A stretch of 64,000 nucleotides of DNA from Sphingobacterium prati (GCF_013167215.1 NZ_JABJWY010000038.1:398765-462764), one strand, 5' to 3'. Positions 1 through 9,834 are shown, counted from the stretch's first letter. Numbers and translations are program-made. The notes: generated by a model not told the origin, from the letters alone.

Positions 1-164
1 CGCTGACAGGGACGAATTTATGGCTGTTAACTAATTACAAAGGTTTGGATCCCGAAGCAAGCGCAGCAGGGTCAGGCGTTACAGGGTCAAGTTCTGTTGG
101 TATAGATTTTAATGGAGTGCCAAGTACTGCCGGCGTAACTTTTGGTGTTAATTTAAAATTCTAA
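1..164 (+). CDS. SusC/RagA-type TonB-dependent receptor, C-terminal end (partial)
   Basis: The window opens inside a reading frame (codons start at base 3) that ends with Gly-Val-Asn-Leu-Lys-Phe and a stop at 162-164. A terminal beta strand ending in an aromatic Phe is typical of SusC-type outer-membrane receptors. The next gene, eight bases downstream, is a SusD-type lipoprotein, the usual partner. Only about 53 residues are visible, so the family is inferred from the terminus and the context. Confidence 0.75.
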   Translation, partial: LTGTNLWLLTNYKGLDPEASAAGSGVTGSSSVGIDFNGVPSTAGVTFGVNLKF

Positions 165-171
165 GCACATT

Positions 172-1944
172 ATGAAAAAATCAAAATATTTATTGGCCTT
201 GTTGATAGGATTGGCGAGTCTCTCTTCTTGTAGTAAGGGTTGGTTGGATATCAATGTGGATCCTAATACACCTTCTAGTACTGTGGCGTCGGTTGATAGT
301 CGATTGGCCTGGATTCAGCATTATTATTTATATGCTCAAGGTACCGCTGGCGCGCGAGCGGGATATGTAACTCAGCAACTAAGTTTTACAAATAGTACTG
401 CATCCAATAGCATGATTGCGGGCTGGAATCCTATTGCGGGTATGTCCACAACTCCCTATCAGTTTTTCTTTGTAGGGGCAGGAGCTAATTTTTCCGATTT
501 AGAAGCAAAAGCCAAGGCGGAAAATGCATACCATTATATTGGCGCAATGAAGGCTATTCGGGCAATGGGTTTTATGCTGATGACGGATTGGTATGGGGAG
601 ATGCCTTATACGGAGGCGTTGGGTACCGCAATTACACCTAAGTTTGATAATGGGAAAACGATTTTTGAGGGCTGTTTGAAAGAAATTGATGAGGCTATTG
701 CTTATTTTAAAATGGAACAGCCAGCAACAGCAACAGCTTTGTCCGCAGGAGATAGCTGGAACGGGGGAGATGTTTCAAAATGGATAAAGATGTGCTATGG
801 GGTAAAAGCGCGGTGGCTGAATAATTTGTCCAAAAAGTCAAGTTTGTACAAACCCGATGATATTTTGGCTGCATTGAACAATGCACCTCTATCTATTAAT
901 GAAAGTACAATTGTAAATCATGTTGACGTGCAGGGGGACAATCTCGGTGATATTTTGTTTGCCGATCCTGTGAAAACTTCAATTATTTATGATAACGTGG
1001 GAATGAACTCAAATATTCTGATTACTAAATGGTATGAGAATTTATTGACCAATTTTGACAATAAAAATATTGAGGACCCAAGAGCCGATAAATTGATTCC
1101 TTGGGCGGAATATGGCATTCCGAAAAAAATGGTGCGTTCCAAGGGTGTTGATATGCAATCGGATATCCGTATGCAATCCGGACCAATCGTAGCGTCATAT
1201 AATGCCAAAGATGTTGCTATTACAAGTAATAATCGCTCTGTAGCTCCGCATAGTTGGTATATCAATTCGGCGAATACTGGTCGATGGGGTGATACCGTTT
1301 ATGTTTCGTTTCGAAGTACTTCTAATGCAAAGGCAGAGAAAACACCTGATATTTATAAATGGGATGATGGTGTCATAGCTGCAAGTGGAACTTTTTATTC
1401 TAGACCTGATGCGCCAACTCATCTGTTGACGGCATTTGAAATGGATTTTATCAAAGCTGAGGTATTGTTTAAAAAGGGTGATAAGGCAGGAGCATTTGCA
1501 GCTTATAAGTCCGCTATTCAGGGGCACATTGACTTGATGAACCTTAAGTTGGCCACTTATGGAAATGTAAATCAAAGTAAATCGCCAATGGTTGAAAGTA
1601 AAATTGACGAATTTATCAATAAAGGTATCGGAACTGCGGCAGATATTACGTTGGCAAAGATTATGACTCAAAAATTTATAGCCATGTCATTTACGCAACA
1701 GAACTGGAATGATATGCGTCGTTATGACTTTAGCGCAAATGTATATCCTGGCTGGAGCGTTCCCTATGAATATAAGGTTACCGCAGCGGCGAAGACAAAA
1801 ATACCTGATGGTAAACAGTTTAGGCGTGTTAGGCAAGTTTCACATGAGATTAACTATAATGCAGAAAGTCTAATGGCGTCGCATCCAAATGCTTTAAGTG
1901 ATGATATTTGGTCTTATCCTGTATGGTGGGATATTGCTGACTAA
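172..1944 (+). CDS. SusD/RagB-family nutrient-binding outer-membrane lipoprotein
   Basis: The 590-residue product begins with a lipoprotein signal peptide whose lipobox ends at Cys20 (Ser-Leu-Ser-Ser-Cys). The segment Trp-Leu-Asp-Ile-Asn-Val-Asp-Pro-Asn after it is typical of the SusD_2-like branch (starch-binding associating with outer membrane). These proteins sit as a lid on a SusC channel and capture oligosaccharides or peptides at the cell surface. It follows the truncated SusC by 7 bases and so is the second gene of that pair. A hairpin terminator follows the stop. The substrate cannot be read from sequence; it lies beside a second, separate SusCD pair in a peptidoglycan-related locus. 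Confidence 0.9.
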   Translation: MKKSKYLLALLIGLASLSSCSKGWLDINVDPNTPSSTVASVDSRLAWIQHYYLYAQGTAGARAGYVTQQLSFTNSTASNSMIAGWNPIAGMSTTPYQFFFVGAGANFSDLEAKAKAENAYHYIGAMKAIRAMGFMLMTDWYGEMPYTEALGTAITPKFDNGKTIFEGCLKEIDEAIAYFKMEQPATATALSAGDSWNGGDVSKWIKMCYGVKARWLNNLSKKSSLYKPDDILAALNNAPLSINESTIVNHVDVQGDNLGDILFADPVKTSIIYDNVGMNSNILITKWYENLLTNFDNKNIEDPRADKLIPWAEYGIPKKMVRSKGVDMQSDIRMQSGPIVASYNAKDVAITSNNRSVAPHSWYINSANTGRWGDTVYVSFRSTSNAKAEKTPDIYKWDDGVIAASGTFYSRPDAPTHLLTAFEMDFIKAEVLFKKGDKAGAFAAYKSAIQGHIDLMNLKLATYGNVNQSKSPMVESKIDEFINKGIGTAADITLAKIMTQKFIAMSFTQQNWNDMRRYDFSANVYPGWSVPYEYKVTAAAKTKIPDGKQFRRVRQVSHEINYNAESLMASHPNALSDDIWSYPVWWDIAD

Positions 1945-1961
1945 TATAATATGGATTGTGC

Positions 1962-1992
1962 AAAGCCGTTTTATAACGGCTTTGTTTTTTAA
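1962..1992 (+). terminator. Rho-independent terminator after susD
   Basis: The arms AAAGCCGTT and AACGGCTTT pair around a four-base loop and are followed by a T-rich run. It separates the first SusCD unit from the amidase gene. Confidence 0.85.
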
Positions 1993-1997
1993 TTTTG
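1990..1997 (+). promoter_or_regulatory. Possible -7 element of the amidase gene
   Basis: TAATTTTG matches the Bacteroidota -7 consensus TAnnTTTG and ends only four bases before the ATG at 2002. If used, the transcript would be nearly leaderless. No good -33 TTTG is visible at the right distance, so this may be chance in the T-rich tail of the terminator. Confidence 0.35.
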
Positions 1998-2001
1998 ACT
2001 T

Positions 2002-2658
2002 ATGAAATTCGCTAGTTATTTAATGACAGGTGTTATGCTGATGTTAACATCTGTGGGATTTGCCCAATCGCCCAAGATTGTCCAAAAGCCAATCACTTGG
2101 AATCAAGAACGTATACAATTGTCCATGGATTATTTGAAGAATAGACATGGGTTAAGCCAAGCTACGCCAACTATTCATCCTAAAATAGTTGTGGTACATT
2201 GGACGGCAAACAACAGCGTAAAGGCAACCTTTAATACATTCAATCCGGTGAAACTACCGGGAAGACCCGAACTGACGAAAGCCAGTGCCCTGAATGTTTC
2301 TTCTCAATTTGTCATTGATCGCGATGGAACAATCTATCAATTTTTGCCAGATACAATTTTTGCCAGACACACCATTGGTCTCAACTATTGTGCGATTGGC
2401 ATCGAAAATATAGGTAGTCGGCAGAATCCTTTAACTGATGCGCAGCTAAAGGCAAATGAGGAACTTATACGTTATCTTAGTAAGAAATATCCTATTGAAT
2501 ATGTGATCGGTCATCATGAATATCAGCGCTTTAAAAAGACTTCCTGGTGGAAGGAAACTGATCCAAAATATATCACGGGTAAAGACGATCCAGGAGATAT
2601 ATTTATGAATGCCCTGAGAGGTCATTTGTCTGAATTAAAGCTAAAACCCTTACCCTAA
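2002..2658 (+). CDS. Secreted N-acetylmuramoyl-L-alanine amidase (Amidase_2/PGRP fold)
   Basis: The 218-residue product has a cleavable signal peptide (about 1-21, ending Phe-Ala-Gln) and an AmpD/PGRP-like zinc amidase domain. Visible active-site candidates are His66 in VVVHWTA, Glu135 in GIENIG, His171 or His172 in IGHHEY, and Lys194-x-Asp196 in GKDDPGD. These match the zinc ligands and catalytic Lys/Glu of AmpD. Such enzymes cleave the amide bond between MurNAc and the stem peptide; here the site is periplasmic or extracellular. It lies upstream of NamZ, which needs peptide-free or terminal MurNAc, so an amidase fits the context. It is separated from namZ by 418 bases and is probably transcribed on its own. 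Confidence 0.88.
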   Translation: MKFASYLMTGVMLMLTSVGFAQSPKIVQKPITWNQERIQLSMDYLKNRHGLSQATPTIHPKIVVVHWTANNSVKATFNTFNPVKLPGRPELTKASALNVSSQFVIDRDGTIYQFLPDTIFARHTIGLNYCAIGIENIGSRQNPLTDAQLKANEELIRYLSKKYPIEYVIGHHEYQRFKKTSWWKETDPKYITGKDDPGDIFMNALRGHLSELKLKPLP

Positions 2659-2817
2659 CGATTTACAGTACATCAATTGACACCATTATTGGAGCCTGAT
2701 TTTCTCTATAACAATTTTGGGTTTGCCTTGTGATTTTGCATATTTGCCGTATTTTGCCGAATTGTTAAGAAGGTGTTAATATAAACTTTTCCATTTTTCT
2801 GTTTCTTTTCTGTTGTT

Positions 2818-2867
2818 TTATAAACAGCTAATTAAATATTTTATAGTATTTAATTAGCTGTTTATAA
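2818..2867. repeat. 21-bp perfect inverted repeat with 8-base loop
   Basis: Left arm 2818-2838 and right arm 2847-2867 are exact reverse complements, with core AACAGCTAATTAAATA. The loop is 2839-2846. It has no GC-rich stem and no clean T tract, so it is not a typical terminator. It lies about 210 bases before namZ and could be a regulator site, an mRNA-end structure or a remnant of a small element. Confidence 0.7.
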
Positions 2868-3035
2868 GTGTATTGTATTTTAGAATTTATTTTTTTTGCT
2901 TTATAAATTGAATATTTAATACTCTATCTTTTTGTTATTTGTAAGTGTTCACTTACTTTCTTTTGCGTTTTTATAGGGGATTTTGTTTTAAAAACGAAAA
3001 CTTCTACTTACTTTTATTCTGATTTTCAATTATTC

Positions 3036-3053
3036 ATGCATAAAACTGCATTT
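3036..3053 (+). promoter_or_regulatory. Candidate operator shared with the phosphoesterase operon
   Basis: ATGCATAAAACTGCATTT, 24 bases before the namZ ATG, matches ATGCATAAAAACGCATTT at 9833-9850 with two substitutions. No other copy of this quality was noticed. The shared position just upstream of two operons of the same apparent pathway suggests a common regulator; this is inference. Confidence 0.35.
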
Positions 3054-3076
3054 ATGTGTGAGCAAATAGTCTATTT

Positions 3077-4321
3077 ATGATGAAATATACCTTACTAATG
3101 TTAACCTGTGTGGTCTCTTTTCTTTCTCTAGCCTCTTGTGGTCAAACACGAAGATCTGTTCAGATGGGTGATAAGAATGCGATTGGCACTGTGAACGATA
3201 TTGCTGCTGTTGCTATTACTCCCGGAGCTGATCGATTATCGTCTTATTTACCGCAGCTAAAAGGTAAGAAAGTTGGTATTATGGGGAATCAAACTTCCAT
3301 CGTAGGGGTGGATAAAAGGCACTTAGTGGATGTTCTGCTTGAAAATAAGGTGGATCTGAAGTTTGCCTTTGCTCCAGAGCATGGTTTTCGTGGTAATGTT
3401 GAACGTGGGGAGAAATTTGGTAATGACATAGATCGCAAAACAGGATTGCCTTTGTTTACCCTGTATGGAGGAAATAAAAAACAAGATTCGATTGTCAATT
3501 CCATTGATGTGATGATTTTTGATTTACAAGATGTTGGTGCACGTTTCTATACGTATATTACTTCGTTGCACCGTGTCATGGAGTTATGTGCAAAGCATAA
3601 TAAAAAACTCATTGTGCTGGATCGCCCCAATCCAAATGGTGATCAGGTGGATGGGCCTGTGCGGCACGACGATAAATTCAAGTCTGATGTTTCCTGGCAT
3701 AAAATCGCAATGATCCATGGGTTAACGATCGGTGAACTCGCGCAGATGATCAATGGGGAAAAATGGTTGGAGAATGGGCGTCAGGCTGACCTAGAGATCA
3801 TAAAAGTTCAAAACTGGGATCATAAGAAGATGTATGACTTGCCGGTAATTCCATCTCCGAGTTTGCCTAATCAGCTTTCCGTGCGTCTGTATCTGTCTTT
3901 ATGCTTGTTTGAAGGTACGGATATCTCGGTAGGCCGCGGTACTGATTGGCCTTTCCAGGTTCTCGGATATACAAATCCAGTGTATGGATCTTTTACGTTT
4001 ACGCCTGGTGAGCGTCACGGTATGTCAAAACATGTGGAAGGAAAAGGAGTCAAGAATTATGGTATAGATCTACGTGATCTGAATCCTAATGAGCAAAAAT
4101 TCACACTAAAATATCTTTTAGACTTCTATCAGAAAACACCAGACAAGTCCACGTTTTTTGCGAGACCTGAGTTTTTTGACAAGCTGGCTGGTACAGACCA
4201 ACTGCGCAAGCAAATTATTGCGGGGGAATCTGAGATGCAGATCCGGGATTCTTGGGCTGCTGACTTAAAGGCTTACAAGCAAATGCGCAAAAAGTATCTG
4301 CTGTACACTGATTTTGAATGA
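3077..4321 (+). CDS. namZ: Exo-beta-N-acetylmuramidase, NamZ/DUF1343 family (GH171), lipoprotein
   Basis: The 414-residue product has a lipoprotein signal with the acceptor at Cys21 (Leu-Ala-Ser-Cys). The DUF1343 hallmarks are visible: GIMGNQTS (67-74), PEHGFRG starting at Pro100 with the likely catalytic Glu101, a FDLQDVGARFYTY block near 150-165, and DRPNP. Family members from Bacillus subtilis and Tannerella forsythia release terminal MurNAc from peptidoglycan glycans. The gene starts with two ATGs (3077 or 3080). It is followed after 72 bases by a SusC/SusD pair and most likely forms an operon with it, which suggests MurNAc or muropeptide uptake through that pair. MurQ lies 10 kb downstream. 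Confidence 0.88.
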   Translation: MMKYTLLMLTCVVSFLSLASCGQTRRSVQMGDKNAIGTVNDIAAVAITPGADRLSSYLPQLKGKKVGIMGNQTSIVGVDKRHLVDVLLENKVDLKFAFAPEHGFRGNVERGEKFGNDIDRKTGLPLFTLYGGNKKQDSIVNSIDVMIFDLQDVGARFYTYITSLHRVMELCAKHNKKLIVLDRPNPNGDQVDGPVRHDDKFKSDVSWHKIAMIHGLTIGELAQMINGEKWLENGRQADLEIIKVQNWDHKKMYDLPVIPSPSLPNQLSVRLYLSLCLFEGTDISVGRGTDWPFQVLGYTNPVYGSFTFTPGERHGMSKHVEGKGVKNYGIDLRDLNPNEQKFTLKYLLDFYQKTPDKSTFFARPEFFDKLAGTDQLRKQIIAGESEMQIRDSWAADLKAYKQMRKKYLLYTDFE

Positions 4322-4393
4322 GGTATAGCAAGCAATAATAACGAATAACTAACAATATTAACTAAAATCATTTATTTTAAAACTCTATAATCA

Positions 4394-7300
4394 ATGAGAA
4401 AATTAGTACTATTTTCTGTTGCTCTTGGATTGAGTTTTCCTTCTGAATCCTATTCTTTCGTAAAGAAAGAAGGCGCTTTGAGTGGCTCTAACTTACCGAG
4501 CGCTCTTCTTCGCTCTTTATCGAAAACTACGGTTCAAAATACGGTGCAAGGTACTGTAACGGATGGAAAAGGTCCAGTCTCTGATGTAAGTGTATCTGTT
4601 ATTGGCGGAGGGGTGTCAACTAAGACTGATGCACAGGGGCATTTCAAAATTATAGCTGCTGTGGGAAGCAGGTTGCGATTTTCATCGGTAGGCTATATCT
4701 CAAAAGATATTGCCGTTACTTCGAATTCGCTTAATGTGACCTTGGTTAGCGATGACCAAGCGTTGGACGAAGTTGTTGTAGTCGGTTACGGTACTCAAAG
4801 AAAAGGGAATTTGACCGGGGCTGTTTCAACAATTAATGTGAAAGAAAATTTACAAAGCCGTCCGATTGCAGATGTCGGAAGGGCCATTCAAGGTACGACG
4901 CCAGGATTTAGTGTGACAGTGCCCAGTGGTGAAGTAGGATCTGACCCGACAATGCGTATCCGGGGTGCAATATCATCTATTCAAGGAAATAGTAGTCCGT
5001 TGATTTTAGTGGATAATGTTGAGATTCCAAGTATTCAGTATGTTAACCCTGATGATGTGGAATCAATTACTGTATTAAAGGATGCCGCTTCTGCTTCTAT
5101 TTATGGTGCAAAGGCCGCTTTTGGCGTTGTATTGATTAAGACAAAAACCGGTGGTGGCTCGGAAAAAGTTACAGTAAATTACTCGAACAACTTCTCATTC
5201 CAAAATCCATATAAAAAATTGGAGATGGGCCGTGTAAATGCATTGAAATATACAATTGATGCACTCGAGCGTATTGGTGGAACCGAGACTGGTGCTTTCT
5301 ATAAGGTTAATAGGGAAAGTTATGAGCGGGCTGTTGAATGGGACAAAAAATATGGGTCATCTATAGGTAAAGATGATCCGACAGTATACGGTCGGGATTG
5401 GTATGTTGATCCAGGGGCGCCGACGAAAAAGTATGGTGTTAGGACCTATGATCCATATGATTATATGGTGCGTGAATGGGCTCCGACACAAACGCATAAC
5501 CTATCCTTAAATGGTTCTATAAATAAAACACAATATACAGCTTCATTCGGTTCTTTAAATCAAAGTGGTATGTTGAAGGCCGGTGATTCAGATAAATTTA
5601 AAAGATATAATGCAGCTCTGCGCTTAAATACAGAATTAAATAAGTTTGTAACTGTGAGGGCAGGGGCTATGTTTGCACAACGGAACAAGGTTTATCCATA
5701 TGCGACAAACTCGACTACTGCAGATCCGTGGTTATATATGTATCGTTGGAGTTCCCTTTATCCAATGGGCTATGACGAAAATAATAACCCGATAAGAAGT
5801 CCATGGAGTGAAAATGAAGCTGCTAACCAAGCTTCTATGTTGCGCAATTATATTAATTTAAGTGCTGGTGCTACGGTTAATATCATGAAAAACTGGAAAG
5901 TTGATATTGACTATACATTTACCAATGAAGATTATAACTGGCGGAAGAATGGAACACGTTATACGGCTGCAAACTCTTGGGTAGCTGCCAAACAGCGGTT
6001 TGACGCACAGGGAAATCCTGTTTATGTGAATGGAGAAGGCACTGTTGTCAATAAGGGTGATGATGGTGCAAGTTTGGCTTATGATCTTTCTAATGATATG
6101 TATACAGCCAATGGTTCCGCGCAGGATCATATTTATATGCGTTCGCAAAACGAACATAAACATACAGTGAATGCCTTTACGACATATGAGCTTGCTCTGA
6201 ACGAAGACCACAACTTTAAGTTTATTTTAGGGTTGAACCGGGTGACAAACGATGGTTCTTATCATTGGACACAGCGTGCAGATTTATTGGATATTAAAAA
6301 TCCTCAATTTGATTTGGCAGTAGGGCAGGTTACTGGTAGTGGCGGCGAGTACTGGGAGTCGCAATTGGGATATTTTGGCCGGATAAATTATGCTTATAAA
6401 AATAAATATCTGTTCGAAGGTAATCTTCGCTATGATGGAGCATCAAAATTTCCAGGGGATTTGAAATGGAGGTGGTACCCATCTTTCTCGGCGGGTTGGG
6501 TAGCTTCGGAAGAGAAATTTATGGACTGGTCAAGATCTGCACTTAGTCATCTGAAATTTAGAGGGTCTTGGGGGGTAATCGGAAACCAAACTGTAGATTC
6601 AGACCTATATATTGCAAATATGTCGGCTGGGCAAATTAACTATATCGTGAATGGGGCGCTGTTGAACGCGGTCGGTTCGCCTAAATTGAATTGGCCAGAT
6701 GTGAGCTGGGAAAATATTGAGACATTGGATTTTGGTGCTGATGCCCGCTTCTTTAAAAATAAACTAGGAATTACGTTTGATTGGTATCAGAAAAAAACCA
6801 AAAATATGTTTGCGCCATTAGAGGGTACTACATATACGTTGGGTGCACCTGCACCGCTTGGGAATTTCGGTACATTGACGACAAAAGGTTTTGAGCTTGC
6901 TGTAGATTTTAACCATCGTTTTGAAAATGGTTTAGGGGTCAATTTTAGGGCCAACTTTGATGATGCGAAATCTGTATTTAGTGGTTATACGTCTTCAAGA
7001 ACAACAGGTATAAATTATGATGGTAGGGTGTATGGCGATATTTGGGGGTATGAGACGGATCGTTTGTATCAATATAGCGACTTCGTTTTAGGTGGTGACG
7101 GCAAACCGCAGCTCGTGGAGATGAATGCAGGGATGAGTAAGTATGCTACAGGAAGTGCTTATCTGTTAAAAGAAGGTTCGAATGGTGAAAAACCTGTTTA
7201 TCAGCCTCGTTTCCAAAATTCTACCAATTTTTATTTTGGTCCTGGGGATGTGAAATTCAAAGACTTAAATGGTGATGGAGAAATTGATAATGGCGACGGT

Positions 7301-7879
7301 ACTATTGATAATCCTGGGGATATGAAAATTATCGGTAACTCTACACCGCGTTATCAGTATGGTTTTAGAGCGGGAGCAGACTGGAAGGGCTTTGATTTGT
7401 CTATTTTCTTCCAGGGGGTTGGCCAACGAAAAGTTTGGGGAGCAGGATTCTTAGCTATACCGGGTTTCAATACTTCGGATGGTGCTATGCCAGCTACTTT
7501 TGTAAACGATTATTGGACCGAAGATAATCAGGATGCGTTTTATCCGGCTGCATTTAATAATGGTGGAAGTTTAAATGTAAATAATATGCAGATACAATCC
7601 CGTTATTTGTTAGATATGTCATATTTGAGGATTAAAAACTTAACATTAGGCTATTCTCTTCCTCAGGATGTGCTCAAACGGGCGAAGCTGAATAATTTAA
7701 GAGTGTATGTTTCTTTAGAGAATTTCTTCACCTGGGACAAACTGCGAGGATTGCCTATCGATCCGGAGGAAGTTGAAGGGTATTCGCTTTTTAATGAGAC
7801 GAATTACAACAGTGGGCGTACTGGGGTAGGAACGCCAACTTTTAAAAGTGCATCATTTGGTGTTCAGTTAAACTTTTAA
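4394..7879 (+). CDS. SusC/RagA-family TonB-linked outer-membrane receptor
   Basis: The 1161-residue product has a signal peptide, a carboxypeptidase-D regulatory-like domain (about 50-120), a DEVVVVGYGTQ segment (about 130-140) typical of SusC, a plug domain (about 140-260) and a 22-stranded barrel ending in Val-Gln-Leu-Asn-Phe. It imports a ligand presented by its SusD partner, driven by TonB-ExbBD. Thirteen bases separate it from the SusD gene. A muropeptide or MurNAc-containing substrate is inferred from the co-operonic namZ; the sequence alone does not show it. Confidence 0.93.
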   Translation: MRKLVLFSVALGLSFPSESYSFVKKEGALSGSNLPSALLRSLSKTTVQNTVQGTVTDGKGPVSDVSVSVIGGGVSTKTDAQGHFKIIAAVGSRLRFSSVGYISKDIAVTSNSLNVTLVSDDQALDEVVVVGYGTQRKGNLTGAVSTINVKENLQSRPIADVGRAIQGTTPGFSVTVPSGEVGSDPTMRIRGAISSIQGNSSPLILVDNVEIPSIQYVNPDDVESITVLKDAASASIYGAKAAFGVVLIKTKTGGGSEKVTVNYSNNFSFQNPYKKLEMGRVNALKYTIDALERIGGTETGAFYKVNRESYERAVEWDKKYGSSIGKDDPTVYGRDWYVDPGAPTKKYGVRTYDPYDYMVREWAPTQTHNLSLNGSINKTQYTASFGSLNQSGMLKAGDSDKFKRYNAALRLNTELNKFVTVRAGAMFAQRNKVYPYATNSTTADPWLYMYRWSSLYPMGYDENNNPIRSPWSENEAANQASMLRNYINLSAGATVNIMKNWKVDIDYTFTNEDYNWRKNGTRYTAANSWVAAKQRFDAQGNPVYVNGEGTVVNKGDDGASLAYDLSNDMYTANGSAQDHIYMRSQNEHKHTVNAFTTYELALNEDHNFKFILGLNRVTNDGSYHWTQRADLLDIKNPQFDLAVGQVTGSGGEYWESQLGYFGRINYAYKNKYLFEGNLRYDGASKFPGDLKWRWYPSFSAGWVASEEKFMDWSRSALSHLKFRGSWGVIGNQTVDSDLYIANMSAGQINYIVNGALLNAVGSPKLNWPDVSWENIETLDFGADARFFKNKLGITFDWYQKKTKNMFAPLEGTTYTLGAPAPLGNFGTLTTKGFELAVDFNHRFENGLGVNFRANFDDAKSVFSGYTSSRTTGINYDGRVYGDIWGYETDRLYQYSDFVLGGDGKPQLVEMNAGMSKYATGSAYLLKEGSNGEKPVYQPRFQNSTNFYFGPGDVKFKDLNGDGEIDNGDGTIDNPGDMKIIGNSTPRYQYGFRAGADWKGFDLSIFFQGVGQRKVWGAGFLAIPGFNTSDGAMPATFVNDYWTEDNQDAFYPAAFNNGGSLNVNNMQIQSRYLLDMSYLRIKNLTLGYSLPQDVLKRAKLNNLRVYVSLENFFTWDKLRGLPIDPEEVEGYSLFNETNYNSGRTGVGTPTFKSASFGVQLNF

Positions 7880-7892
7880 ACGAATTTGACAG

Positions 7893-9749
7893 ATGAAATT
7901 AAATAGAATAAAAATTGGATCTATCATCCTGTCTGCAGTATTGCTGGGCACTGGGTGTAATAAAGATGTTCTCGATAGACCGGATAAAACGAAGGTAATT
8001 GATAAGGATTTTTGGCGTAATGAAGCAGATGTTCGCTTATATGCAAATGATTTTTACCTAAACTACTTTGTTGGCTATAATACGTTTTATGGTACAGCAT
8101 ATGCGCCTTTGGTAGGTTATAACTATGCGGATGATTTTACCTCGGAGGGTACCCAAGGGGGATTTGAAACAATTGTTCCGACAACGCGGGGGACGACACC
8201 ATCGTTGACAGGTGGTACTCCCGCTCCGGATATATTGACGACCTATTCTGGCCCAACATGGAATTTTTATTGGGTGAGAAAGGCGAATATCATGCTGAAT
8301 AGAGTTGATACAAAAGCGAAAGCAAATATGACCGAAACGGAGTATAAGCATTGGACTGCTGTGGCTCGTTTTTTTAGAGGCTATGAATATTCAAGGCTAG
8401 TTTCGGTATTCGGTGATGTTCCTTATTTTGATGTAGAAGTTGATCCGATGGATCAAGCTATGATGTATAAAGAGCGGACAAAACGTGGCGAGGTCATGGA
8501 TAAGGTTTATCTTGATTTTGAGTATGTATTAGATAATATGCGTGCAGATGACGGCAAGGGGTATGTAAATAAATATGCGGCAGCTGCTTTGATCTCTAAT
8601 CTTATGCTATTTGAGGGGTCTTGGCAAAAATATCATGGACTAGATCAGGAGCGTGCCAAAAAATACCTTGGTCTCGCTCTAAAAGCTGCAGAGGTGGTTA
8701 TGAATAGTGGTAAATGGTCTTTTAGTAGCGATTTCAAAAGTTTGTTTGCGTCAGAGGACTTATCGAGCAATGCGGAAGTGATTTTCTTCCGAACATATAA
8801 TGATGCATTGAAAGTAACCCATGCAGTAGGTTCCTATAGCAATGGAACTGAAGGGCAAAAGGGTGTTAACTTGGATTTGTTAAAATCATTTATCTGTAAT
8901 GATGGTAAGGTTTGGCAGAGTTCGGCTGTTGCAAATGCATCTGATTTCTCTATGAAATCTTTGGCAGAGACCAGAGATCCTCGTTTTGAGGCGACTTTTA
9001 TGAACGTTGTCAATACGGCTTCATCTACCTTGGCTTATGGTCATAAGTTTGCGGCAAGAGAAGTTCTTTCTTACATTGGTAAGACGTATCCGGCAAAATG
9101 GAGTAGCAATACAAATACAAATGATGCTCCTGTTGCTCGCTTAGGTGAAGTCGTGCTCAATTGGATTGAAGCGAAACAGATTCTCGCGGAGTTTTTTGGC
9201 GGTGCAGCGGTTACGCAAGCTGATTTGGATAAATCCATTAATGCAGTTAGAAATAGGCCTTTGGATGCTGACGCTATAGCAAAAGGTGTTAAAAAAACAG
9301 CTCCTTTGTTGTTGGGTGCTTTGCCAAATGATCCGCAGCGCGATGCAGATGTTTCGCCGTTGATGTGGGAGATCCGGAGAGAGAGGAGGATGGAATTTGT
9401 TTATGAATATGCGAGGTTGAATGATATTCGTCGATGGAAGAAATTGGATTACATGAATTTCTCCCGAAATGTGGATTATTCTTTAGGTCCGTGGGTGAAT
9501 ATTAAAAAAGATCTTCCTAATCGTTTGACAAAAGCTTACGAGGGTGTTTTGAAAGTTCGTGATGCTGCGGGTAATACAATAACTTACAATGGCACGAACG
9601 GGGATGCTATGGTTGGCTACTATATGGTTCCGAAATTTGCAAACCGGGTGAGTTTTACTGATCGTGTTTATTTGTCACCTGTCGGATTAAATCAAATCCA
9701 GCAGTATGCTGATTTGGGCTATATTTTGGCACAAACACCAGGTTGGTAA
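7893..9749 (+). CDS. RagB/SusD-family nutrient-uptake outer-membrane lipoprotein
   Basis: The 618-residue product has a lipobox ending at Cys22 (Leu-Gly-Thr-Gly-Cys) and the SusD-like layout: an N-terminal TPR-type half containing DKDFWRNEADVRLYANDFY, and a C-terminal RagB-type half with the SPLMWEIRRERRMEFVYE block (about 495) and a NDIRRWKK motif. It forms the surface lid of the SusC encoded immediately upstream. A strong hairpin terminator at 9769 ends the namZ-susC-susD operon. Confidence 0.93.
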   Translation: MKLNRIKIGSIILSAVLLGTGCNKDVLDRPDKTKVIDKDFWRNEADVRLYANDFYLNYFVGYNTFYGTAYAPLVGYNYADDFTSEGTQGGFETIVPTTRGTTPSLTGGTPAPDILTTYSGPTWNFYWVRKANIMLNRVDTKAKANMTETEYKHWTAVARFFRGYEYSRLVSVFGDVPYFDVEVDPMDQAMMYKERTKRGEVMDKVYLDFEYVLDNMRADDGKGYVNKYAAAALISNLMLFEGSWQKYHGLDQERAKKYLGLALKAAEVVMNSGKWSFSSDFKSLFASEDLSSNAEVIFFRTYNDALKVTHAVGSYSNGTEGQKGVNLDLLKSFICNDGKVWQSSAVANASDFSMKSLAETRDPRFEATFMNVVNTASSTLAYGHKFAAREVLSYIGKTYPAKWSSNTNTNDAPVARLGEVVLNWIEAKQILAEFFGGAAVTQADLDKSINAVRNRPLDADAIAKGVKKTAPLLLGALPNDPQRDADVSPLMWEIRRERRMEFVYEYARLNDIRRWKKLDYMNFSRNVDYSLGPWVNIKKDLPNRLTKAYEGVLKVRDAAGNTITYNGTNGDAMVGYYMVPKFANRVSFTDRVYLSPVGLNQIQQYADLGYILAQTPGW

Positions 9750-9768
9750 CGCTGATGGCGAATTGTCT

Positions 9769-9802
9769 AAGCCTTTCTGAAATATTCAGAAAGGCTTTTT
9801 AT
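9769..9802 (+). terminator. Rho-independent terminator after susD
   Basis: Thirteen-base arms AAGCCTTTCTGAA and TTCAGAAAGGCTT enclose a three-base loop and are followed by a T run. It closes the namZ-susCD transcription unit. Confidence 0.9.
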
Positions 9803-9834
9803 TAAATAACCAATTTATTGGTATATAATATCAT

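Larger units (their letters stand above)
2659..3076. other. AT-rich intergenic region upstream of namZ
   Basis: No reading frame is convincing in this 418-base gap. It holds a long perfect inverted repeat (2818-2867) and, close to namZ, a GCATAAAACTGC element resembling a repeated element upstream of the second operon. It probably contains the namZ-susCD promoter, but no exact TAnnTTTG was found; TATGTGTG at 3053-3060 is one mismatch away. Confidence 0.6.

Noticed and set aside
1195..1671. A 158-codon minus-strand frame opposite the first susD
   Set aside because: It is fully inside a well-supported gene and rich in Ser, Ile and Cys as expected of an antisense shadow.
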